Shown here in pieces: positions 57,696 through 64,000 of a DNA stretch of 64,000 nt; the first letter of the stretch is position 1; each line of letters begins with the position of its first letter. Under the pieces are notes generated by a model. That model was not told the origin of the DNA. It worked only from the letters and a program-made list of their open reading frames with translations, and made no database searches. The stretch is from Terasakiispira papahanaumokuakeensis. GTDB taxonomy: Bacteria; Pseudomonadota; Gammaproteobacteria; Pseudomonadales; Halomonadaceae. The stretch spans positions 1,525,108-1,589,107 of the forward strand of contig NZ_MDTQ01000001.1 in NCBI RefSeq assembly GCF_001709345.1. The letters run 5' to 3'. A program made the position numbers and the translations under genes.

Positions 57696-57740
57696 AAGGC
57701 CGATATGACACGCCAGTGCGCTATATCGGCCTTTGTCTTT
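57696..57740. terminator. Terminator between convergent rlmJ and SIMPL-protein gene
   Basis: A perfect 11-bp stem, AAGGCCGATAT (57696-57706) with ATATCGGCCTT (57723-57733), a 16-nt loop and tgtcttttt on the plus strand. The minus strand has only a short T-rich tail, so rlmJ is the main user. Confidence 0.8.
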
Positions 57741-57770
57741 TTAACGTATTTGTAAATTTACAGCGCAGCT

Positions 57771-58544
57771 TTAATCAAGCTCGAAGACCACTTCGATTTG
57801 AGCGTTAAGGGTTTGCTGGCCGGGATTCAGCTCTGGGGCTGCTGCACGAGCGCTATCGGCTTTCATCATCATGACGCTTTCATTTCTTGGCGCCCCCATA
57901 TGAGGTGTGCTGATTTCCTGAATGCTCAGGACATCACCAATGCGCTCATTCAAAGTAGAAGCCATTAATTCTGCACGTTGTTTTGCATCTAATAACGCGG
58001 CAGTAATGACCTCATCGCGCTGAGACTTGATATCACTGGCTTGGTAGCTAGGTTGATTGAGTCGCTCTGGATTTGCTGCGACCAGTGTTTTTAGCAATTC
58101 CCCTGCGTTGGCTAAAGGTACATGCTCTAATCGAATTGTTCGCTCGGCACGCATACCGATTCTTTCACTTTTACCCTCTTCCCAGTGAATTTCAGGGCGT
58201 ACCATCACTGAGCCTGCAACGAGTCGAGCTTGCTTGGGAAGGTCACGCTGCAGCTGGCGTTGAAGAGGTGAAAACTTATCTTCCAGTGCCTCAAGCGCTT
58301 CATCTGCTGTATCGGCGACTTCACCAAATGTTGCTGATAGTGAGGCTTCATCGGGGGATACCTCGAGCTGTGCTTGCCCCGTGACTCGAACTTCACGAGG
58401 TTGACTCCCTGCCTGTGCTTGAGATGTCGTTGCCAGTGCACTGGCCGCAAGTGCTGTTGTCGCAATCAACACCATTAAGCGGCGTGAAAGGTGGGTGTGA
58501 AGGCCACGTTTGCTAAGCGTCGAACTGGACTGAAAATATTGCAT
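57771..58544 (-). CDS. Periplasmic SIMPL (DUF541) domain protein
   Basis: 257 residues. The signal peptide (about 1-43) has RRLMVLIATTALAASALA and ends at QAQA. The mature part is one SIMPL/DUF541 domain: REVRVTGQAQLEVSPDEASL, EVADTADEALEALEDKF, and C-terminal QTLNAQIEVVFELD. E. coli YggE and Brucella BP26 are members; roles in oxidative stress or periplasmic channels are proposed but unclear. ATG 58544 has AAGGAG upstream; the longer frame from 58631 lacks one. It is transcribed away from norM's repeat-rich downstream region. Confidence 0.85.
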   Translation of the reverse strand: MQYFQSSSTLSKRGLHTHLSRRLMVLIATTALAASALATTSQAQAGSQPREVRVTGQAQLEVSPDEASLSATFGEVADTADEALEALEDKFSPLQRQLQRDLPKQARLVAGSVMVRPEIHWEEGKSERIGMRAERTIRLEHVPLANAGELLKTLVAANPERLNQPSYQASDIKSQRDEVITAALLDAKQRAELMASTLNERIGDVLSIQEISTPHMGAPRNESVMMMKADSARAAAPELNPGQQTLNAQIEVVFELD

Positions 58545-58691
58545 TACAATCTCCTTATCGGCTTCTTTCAATCTCGTCCTCACGGTACGATTGCACCGCT
58601 CATCAAGATCAGTATGAGTATTCTTGATCATTAAAGTTCAGTATCCAACTGTCGCTTATAGCTGATCGCAACATTTGTCATCAGGCCGCTC

Positions 58692-58736
58692 AAGTGGACG
58701 CCAGATAAGTGAGCGCCACACAAGTGAATGAATGAT
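58692..58736. repeat. 15-bp tandem repeat at the norM stop codon, 3 copies
   Basis: Units at 58692-58706, 58707-58721 and 58722-58736, close to aagtggacgccagat. The minus-strand norM stop (58737-58739) abuts the array, so again an array begins where a gene ends. The copies differ more from each other than at 31016. Confidence 0.65.
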
Positions 58737-60155
58737 TTAGGCACCGATATCTTCTTGTAACGCCACCTTCTGTGACATCTCCCGGGTTGTCCATCGTAAA
58801 CGAAATAGCAACGCGATGGCGGCGCAGGTGAGGCCTGCAATTAGGCCGTACCAGTAACCTTGTACCCCTTGAGGAGCAATGCCCAGCCCTCCGGTTGCCA
58901 GTATGTGACCAACGCCTAAGCCAATAATCCAATAACAGGGAACTGTCAGCAGCATCACTACGCGCGTGTCTTTGTAACCTCTTAACGCTCCGGCGGCGCT
59001 CACCTGGAGAGCGTCGGAGAGTTGATAAATTACCGCGAGATACAAGAGGCTAGAGGCCAGAGTCTGGACTTCTGTATTCAAGGTGTATAACTGGACAACA
59101 TAAGGTGCGCCGATGCCTATAATCAAAGCGGACAAAGTCGCCACTAACAGGGACAGTTGTACACCATGCCAAGCCACGGCCTGTGCTTCTCGAGGCTGTT
59201 TTGCCCCCAGGGGTTGGCCTACTAAAACGGTCAACGCCATGCTTAAACTCAAGGGCAGCATAAACAGAATAGTGGTGAAATTGAGCGCAATTTGGTGTCC
59301 GGCAACGACTCGATCTCCCAGGCCTCCGACAAAAAGTGCAATCGTGGTAAATAGCGAGGCCTCAACAAAGATCGCGGCGCCGATGGGCAGGCCTATCCAG
59401 GCCAGCTCACCGATTTCATGTAAACGCGGTGTTTGCCAGCGCTGAAAAATACCAAAGGCGTTAAAGCTTTTGGCTCGATGCACATACATGGCTGCCAGTA
59501 AAGCCATGCTCCAGAAGCTGAGCGAGGTGGCAAAACCACATCCTTGAGCGCCGAGCTGGGGAAAGCCGAATTGGCCATAAATCAAAACGTAGTTGGCCGG
59601 GATATTTACGAGAAGTCCAAACAAACTGATCAGCAAGACTGGACGAGTACGGTTGAGCCCCTCACATAAACAACGAAGAATTTGAAAAAAGGCCAGTGCG
59701 GGTAATCCCGGAATTAAGGCCCATAGATAGCTTTGAGCACGCTCAGAGACCAGTTGGCTCACCCCCATCATTTTAAAAACGGGCATCGCATTGGCCATCA
59801 AGAATCCACCTAGGATGACCATGACCAATCCTAACCAGCTGGCCTGCTGAACAACGCTTGCCAACGCGTGGTAACGCTTCCCTCCAACATGGTGAGCTAC
59901 GCTAGGGGTGGTGGCCAACAGAGTGCCGGCAATCAGCAGCATTAATGGTGCAAAGATACTAGTACCGACTGAGACTGCAGCTAGGTCCGTGGCGCTGAGA
60001 CGACCCGCCATGATGGTGTCTACCACGCCCATTCCGGTTTGTGCTAACTGCGCACCGAGTAACGGCAGTGCTAACCCGAGTAAACGTTGGCTATGTTGGC
60101 GAAAATTGCCAACCAGTGCCGGTGGGGTTTGAGAAGACAGCGATGACATATCCAT
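58737..60155 (-). CDS. norM: MATE family multidrug efflux pump (NorM type)
   Basis: A 472-residue transporter with twelve transmembrane helices in two homologous halves. The N-half has LPLLGAQLAQTGMGVVDTIM and the C-half ELAWIGLPIGAAIFVEASLF. GRLSATDLAAVSVG and VGQPLGAKQPREAQ are NorM-like. NorM proteins export cationic drugs and dyes in exchange for Na+ or H+. No regulator is adjacent. The second Met (60149) is an alternative start. A 15-bp repeat array follows its stop. Confidence 0.93.
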   Translation of the reverse strand: MDMSSLSSQTPPALVGNFRQHSQRLLGLALPLLGAQLAQTGMGVVDTIMAGRLSATDLAAVSVGTSIFAPLMLLIAGTLLATTPSVAHHVGGKRYHALASVVQQASWLGLVMVILGGFLMANAMPVFKMMGVSQLVSERAQSYLWALIPGLPALAFFQILRCLCEGLNRTRPVLLISLFGLLVNIPANYVLIYGQFGFPQLGAQGCGFATSLSFWSMALLAAMYVHRAKSFNAFGIFQRWQTPRLHEIGELAWIGLPIGAAIFVEASLFTTIALFVGGLGDRVVAGHQIALNFTTILFMLPLSLSMALTVLVGQPLGAKQPREAQAVAWHGVQLSLLVATLSALIIGIGAPYVVQLYTLNTEVQTLASSLLYLAVIYQLSDALQVSAAGALRGYKDTRVVMLLTVPCYWIIGLGVGHILATGGLGIAPQGVQGYWYGLIAGLTCAAIALLFRLRWTTREMSQKVALQEDIGA

Positions 60156-60227
60156 GGCTCATTTGCAGTCAAAAGAGCCGTATTGTACGCGTTTACGTTG
60201 TGATCTACAGCCGCTTCTCATTAAATA

Positions 60228-60256
60228 AAAAGCCGTAGCGAGTGACTACGGCTTTT
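60228..60256 (-). terminator. Terminator for the amidohydrolase operon (minus strand)
   Basis: AGCCGTAG (60231-60238) pairs with CTACGGCT (60246-60253), flanked by AAAA on the left and TTTT on the right, so it works on both strands. It lies 19 bp beyond the amidohydrolase stop on the minus strand. Confidence 0.88.
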
Positions 60257-60274
60257 CTGCATCATACGGATGAA

Positions 60275-61498
60275 TTAAAGCAGATTCTTGTATAGGCGAC
60301 CGCCTTTCATGATCACCTTAAGTTCATTTTGTGGATCGGTCAGTACATCGATATTGTCCAGTGGGTTGTGATCATAAGCGACTAAATCAGCACGCGCACC
60401 GATCATGATTTCACCAAAATCGCCTGTGTATCCATAGGCGTCGGCTGCATTACAGGTGGCGGCTCGGATCAAATCCGCATGACTAATCACTGACTTTCGA
60501 ATCGTAAATTCGCCGAGTTGATGGACTTGCATACGCCCCAAAAGGTCCGAACCGTAGAGCATCTTAACGCCTGCTTGATAAGCCATTTTAAGTGCTGCAT
60601 GGCCCGCTTCCAGCACATCATAAACTTTTTGCTGCAGGTGTGGTGCCATGCCGGCTTCCACGCCTTCTCGGGCTAATGACTCATAGGTGACGAGGGTGGG
60701 CGTGAGGTAGGTGCCATATTCCACCATCAGTCGGCAGCTTTCTTCATCTAGCAAATTGCCATGCTCAATTGACGTGATCCCGCGGGGGACTAAACGATTG
60801 ATGGCACGTGCGGTATAAGCGTGAGCCATGGTATGAATATTGGCCGCCGTTGCTTCTTCAACAATGGCATCTAACTCTTCGATTGAGAACTGGGTGCTAT
60901 CAACACGATCTGTGGGTGATGACACGCCCCCCGATGCCATGATTTTAATCTGAGTCGCGCCCTTACGAATTTCATCCCGGGCTGCACGCCGGACTTCACT
61001 GACACCGTCACATACTCGACCTAAACCCGCGCAGCAAAAACAGCCTTCAAAGTTTTGCTGACCTTGAGCGCGCATATCGCCATGTCCACCTGTTTGTGAC
61101 AAGGCGCGTCCACAATACATGATACGCGGGCCAATAATACTGTCTTCGTCAACGGCTTGAGCTAAACCATAGTCAGCACCTCCGGCATCACGCACCGTGG
61201 TGAAGCCGCGCATCAGCATGTCGGTAAGTAGCTCATTGGACTTGGCGCCAACGTAAAAAGGCGACAGGGTTTCTAATAAAGCAAAATTAGGGGTGATCGC
61301 CGTGACATGGACATGGGAATCGACGAGCCCAGGCATGAGATAAGCCCCTCGCATATCCAGTGTTTGGACATCTTGAGGGAGTTCGCAATCGCCAATGCGT
61401 TGGATTCTGCCATCCTGAATCAATAGGCTCTCAGCATCCATTAATTTGCCCTGACGGACATCGATTAACTTGGCATTCACTAAGTGTATTGACTTCAT
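60275..61498 (-). CDS. Metal-dependent amidohydrolase, substrate unknown
   Basis: A 407-residue amidohydrolase-superfamily enzyme. Metal ligands: HxH in LVDSHVHVT, the likely carboxylated Lys in QIKIMASGGV, His in HTMAHAYT, His in SIEHGNLL and Asp in LYGSDLLG. The IKIMASGG-type subgroup includes Xaa-Pro/Xaa-Arg carboxydipeptidases and related imidazolonepropionase-like proteins, so a peptide-like or N-acyl substrate is plausible. A Cys-rich CFCCAGLGRVC segment (about 153-163) is a local oddity. It starts 21 bp after dctM, so it probably processes what the TRAP transporter imports. A terminator follows. Confidence 0.88.
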   Translation of the reverse strand: MKSIHLVNAKLIDVRQGKLMDAESLLIQDGRIQRIGDCELPQDVQTLDMRGAYLMPGLVDSHVHVTAITPNFALLETLSPFYVGAKSNELLTDMLMRGFTTVRDAGGADYGLAQAVDEDSIIGPRIMYCGRALSQTGGHGDMRAQGQQNFEGCFCCAGLGRVCDGVSEVRRAARDEIRKGATQIKIMASGGVSSPTDRVDSTQFSIEELDAIVEEATAANIHTMAHAYTARAINRLVPRGITSIEHGNLLDEESCRLMVEYGTYLTPTLVTYESLAREGVEAGMAPHLQQKVYDVLEAGHAALKMAYQAGVKMLYGSDLLGRMQVHQLGEFTIRKSVISHADLIRAATCNAADAYGYTGDFGEIMIGARADLVAYDHNPLDNIDVLTDPQNELKVIMKGGRLYKNLL

Positions 61499-61519
61499 GT
61501 GTAATCCTTTATTTTGTTC

Positions 61520-62827
61520 TTAAAGCATGCTCTGGGGGAGATATAGCGATAGTTCGGGTATCAATATGATTAAAAGTAATGCAATCAGGTCCATTAAAAT
61601 GAACCAGGCAACACCTTTAAAAACCTGTTGTAGGGTTACGCTGTTTCCTAACGCCCCTTTGATCACGTAGACATTGAGCCCTATTGGTGGTGTTACTAGA
61701 CCCACTTCCAGCAATTTAACGACAATAATGCCAAACCAGATGAGGTTAAGGTCTGCCCCTTCAATGAGTGGCAGAATCAACGGTAAGGTCAGCAACAGGA
61801 GTCCGATAGAGTCAATAAACATACCCAGCACCAGATAAATCACTGTTGTGGCTAGAAGAATCCACCAGGTATCAGTGCTGACGCTCAAGATCATATTGGA
61901 GAAAGCAGAGGGAACGCCGCTGAGCGCAAGGAATCGCGTGAAAAAGAGCGAACCAATCAAGATAATAAAGATACTGCAGGTGCTGATAGCCGTACTGATG
62001 ACGGCCGATTTTACGGCCTCTTGTGTTAATGTTTTACGCGTAAAAGCAATCAGGGCAGCAATGGATGTGCCGATAGCGCCCGCTTCTGTTGGCGAGAATA
62101 TGCCCAGGAAAATACCGCCAAGTACAGAGCCGATCAGAAGGGGGAGTGGCCAAATGTGTCGAAAGGCATCCCATTTTTCTTGCCAGCTGGAAGTGACTGC
62201 TGTTGGGCCGGCCAAGCTAGGTTTTAACTTGACTCTGATGATGATCATCGCAATATAGAGTAAAGCTGAAGCAATGCCCGGTAAGAAACCTGCCATAAAG
62301 AGTTGGCCGACGGACACTTGTGCATAGACACCATATAGCACCAGTAATACGCTGGGCGGAATCAATGAGCCTAACGTTCCCGAGGCAGCCACAGTGCCTG
62401 TCGCTAGCCCCCGGTCATAGCCATGCTTGAACATTTCGGGGACGGCAATACGTGACATGGCGGCAGATGTGGCCACACTAGAGCCAGAAGCCGCTGCAAA
62501 GAAGGCTGAAGCGACAACGCTCGACACCGCTAGGCCACCGGGCAATCGTGCCAAATATAGCCGCATGGCTTTGAAGAGCCCTTGTGTCATATGCGTCGTT
62601 GTACATAAATACCCCATAAACAGAAACATTGGCGCTGCGGTTAGCTCCCAGGTTCCGGCAAAATCAAAAGGTGTCGCCGAAATCATGCCCCAGGCGATAT
62701 GCATGTTAGTTAACTGGCTGATTCCTATAATGGAAACTAAGCCTAAGGCAACGCCAATCGGGACTCGTATAGCGATCAGTACTAATGCACATACAATCCC
62801 CGTTATACCTATCTCAAGGTGCGTCAT
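61520..62827 (-). CDS. dctM: TRAP transporter large permease (DctM)
   Basis: 435 residues with about 12 transmembrane helices, typical of the DctM subunit: GLVSIIGISQLT, TPFDFAGTWELTAAPMFLFM, ASGSSVATSAAMSRIAVPEM and ASGTLGSLIPPSVLLVLYGV. TRAP transporters import carboxylates or related compounds with Na+ using an external binding protein. DctQ is 105 bp upstream in transcription order. No DctP is visible. An AGGA site precedes the ATG. Confidence 0.94.
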   Translation of the reverse strand: MTHLEIGITGIVCALVLIAIRVPIGVALGLVSIIGISQLTNMHIAWGMISATPFDFAGTWELTAAPMFLFMGYLCTTTHMTQGLFKAMRLYLARLPGGLAVSSVVASAFFAAASGSSVATSAAMSRIAVPEMFKHGYDRGLATGTVAASGTLGSLIPPSVLLVLYGVYAQVSVGQLFMAGFLPGIASALLYIAMIIIRVKLKPSLAGPTAVTSSWQEKWDAFRHIWPLPLLIGSVLGGIFLGIFSPTEAGAIGTSIAALIAFTRKTLTQEAVKSAVISTAISTCSIFIILIGSLFFTRFLALSGVPSAFSNMILSVSTDTWWILLATTVIYLVLGMFIDSIGLLLLTLPLILPLIEGADLNLIWFGIIVVKLLEVGLVTPPIGLNVYVIKGALGNSVTLQQVFKGVAWFILMDLIALLLIILIPELSLYLPQSML

Positions 62828-62932
62828 AGAGGTGTCCTACATAGCCGAATGATTTTGAGTCATTCTATTTATGTTGTTGTGATTTAAGGTGTGGCTCATG
62901 GTGATGGTGAATTAGTGCTATAAGAGAAGGCA

Positions 62933-63448
62933 CTAAAGCGCAGACCTTAAACGAATGGCTTTCATTGCATTGGCCAAAATAGCGAGGTCCATGGCAAAAA
63001 AACCGACAGGGAGTGCCCAACGGCTAGGCCATAAATAAAATGTAAAGTTGGCCATGGCGGTTTCTTGGCTTTGAGTCGCTTTAATGGCATCCAATAAACT
63101 TTGATAGCCCAGCATCGAAAAATATATAACACCGAGTAAGCAGGATGTTAGATATAAAGCTAAGCGTATATTGGGTGGAAAATGATTGACTAATACATCG
63201 ACGCTAATATGTTCTTGCTTCAATTCAACAAAAGCCAAAGGGAGAAAAACGATACACACCATGTAATAAAATGAGACGACTTCAAGCGTGCCATGCAGTG
63301 CAATATTGAAGAAAAAACGCAATACAACATCTATGGTGATGTGCGTGATCATCAATATTAAGAATAAACCTGAGAAGCCCAGTGCTATTTGGCTAAAAAA
63401 AGCACTTACATGCTCTAGTTTTGTTATTGTCTTTGAGGGGGGCATCAT
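62933..63448 (-). CDS. dctQ: TRAP transporter small permease (DctQ)
   Basis: 171 residues, four transmembrane helices, matching DctQ: LILMITHITIDVVLRFFFN, LEVVSFYYMVCIVFLPLAFV and the conserved EHISVDVLVNHFP loop. It partners DctM. It begins MM with GAGGA upstream. It is preceded on the same strand by the TetR gene with a 33-bp gap, so regulator, transporter and amidohydrolase probably form one operon. Confidence 0.9.
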   Translation of the reverse strand: MMPPSKTITKLEHVSAFFSQIALGFSGLFLILMITHITIDVVLRFFFNIALHGTLEVVSFYYMVCIVFLPLAFVELKQEHISVDVLVNHFPPNIRLALYLTSCLLGVIYFSMLGYQSLLDAIKATQSQETAMANFTFYLWPSRWALPVGFFAMDLAILANAMKAIRLRSAL

Positions 63449-63481
63449 CTTGTCCTCGTAATGTGAAAAGGGTCTGTTGAG

Positions 63482-64000
63482 TCAAGCGAAACCGGCATCA
63501 ATCAACATTTTTTTCCAGAGCAATAGCATATTTCGATAAAGCTCCGGATCATCTCTCCATATACTTTGAGCTGCGATGCCGCGCATCATGCACAAGGTGA
63601 TGTGTAATGCAGTGCGTTTATCATCTGCGAGCGCGGCTGAGCTTGATATGAGCTGCTCCCATATAGATTCGAGCGACTCATTAAAGCTTTTAGCTAAAGG
63701 AATAAGCGCCTCTCGCATATGAGGATCTGTGCGCGCGGCTGTCAGGTACTCGAGCGTGACCATAAAAAGATCACCTTGGAAATGCTCCAAGAGTGTCTGT
63801 AATAAAGCATCAAGATCAAGCGTTCCGGTTTTAACGGCTTGAGCCATATTACGGACACTTTCAATTTCTCCTAAGAGTAAGTCTTCAAGTGCCGCTTGCA
63901 TCAGTATTTCTTTGGAGGGGTAGTGATGCATTAACGCTCCGCGTGAAATGCCCGCTTGGCGTGCAACATCATTGGTTGATGTTGCTTTAATACCCTTGGA
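63482..64000 (-). CDS. TetR-family regulator, 5'-truncated by window edge
   Basis: The frame on the minus strand stays open from 64000 to the stop at 63482, giving 172 C-terminal-side residues. The first visible part, TSTNDVARQAGISRGALMHH then YPSKEILM, is the recognition region of a TetR helix-turn-helix. An effector-binding helical domain follows. The internal ATG at 63931 is not the start. It lies directly upstream of dctQ and probably regulates the TRAP/amidohydrolase operon. Confidence 0.85.
   Translation of the reverse strand, partial: SKGIKATSTNDVARQAGISRGALMHHYPSKEILMQAALEDLLLGEIESVRNMAQAVKTGTLDLDALLQTLLEHFQGDLFMVTLEYLTAARTDPHMREALIPLAKSFNESLESIWEQLISSSAALADDKRTALHITLCMMRGIAAQSIWRDDPELYRNMLLLWKKMLIDAGFA

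Noticed and set aside
61848-62852. Plus-strand frames of 136 and 141 residues over dctM
   Set aside because: Antisense to a well-supported membrane permease gene, with no ribosome-binding site and no coherent features.

Overview
The window is a stretch of gammaproteobacterial chromosome, most consistent with the Oceanospirillales/Halomonadaceae. The order leuC-leuD-leuB-asd-fimV-truA-trpF-accD-folC-dedD-cvpA-purF-metZ is the arrangement known from Pseudomonas and Halomonas relatives. The class I PHA synthase with a phasin, the RoxS/RoxR-type redox pair and the smrB/prmB-aroC order fit the same group. Coding density is high, base composition looks uniform and roughly balanced, and I see no insertion sequence, prophage, CRISPR array, rRNA or tRNA.

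Layout. 1-3.9 kb: the end of a 3-hydroxyisobutyryl-CoA hydrolase gene, mmsB and a propionyl-CoA synthetase gene, i.e. valine and propionate catabolism. 4.1-8.3 kb: a sulfate/thiosulfate ABC importer (sbp, cysT, cysW, cysA). 8.6-17.9 kb: a complete chemosensory operon, MCP-cheY-STAS-cheA-MCP-cheW-cheR-cheB-cheD, with no cheZ and no flagellar genes nearby. 17.9-19.5 kb: an isolated CbiM-like membrane protein, then a yybP-ykoY-type manganese riboswitch in front of a UPF0016/TMEM165-family Mn exporter gene. 19.6-21.4 kb (minus strand): a RegB/RegA (RoxS/RoxR)-type redox two-component system. 21.7-26.7 kb: prfC, a PilZ/HD-GYP fusion, a TatD-family nuclease and a small membrane protein.

27-33 kb: ygfZ (minus), a copper module (CopZ-like chaperone, CopA ATPase, a possible 27-residue membrane peptide) and a CHASE-GGDEF diguanylate cyclase. 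32.7-35.7 kb: smrB (minus), divergent prmB and aroC. 35.9-38.9 kb: a PHA cluster (DUF6489-like protein, phasin, PhaC). 39-45 kb: a LysR regulator divergent from leuCDB, then asd. 45-57.7 kb: fimV, truA, trpF, accD, folC, a SPOR-domain protein, cvpA, purF, metZ and rlmJ. 57.7-64 kb (minus): a SIMPL-domain periplasmic protein, a NorM-type MATE pump, then a TetR-DctQ-DctM-amidohydrolase operon whose regulator gene runs off the right edge.

No single novel large system stands out. The signals most worth following are: (a) short tandem arrays (13-18 bp units, different sequence at each locus) that repeatedly sit at or just after stop codons; (b) the Mn riboswitch, whose expression platform can be read from the sequence; (c) the chemosensory operon with a built-in STAS protein and an MCP ending in a CheR-tether-like pentapeptide; (d) the tiny membrane peptide after copA; and (e) a TRAP permease paired with an amidohydrolase but with no substrate-binding protein in view.
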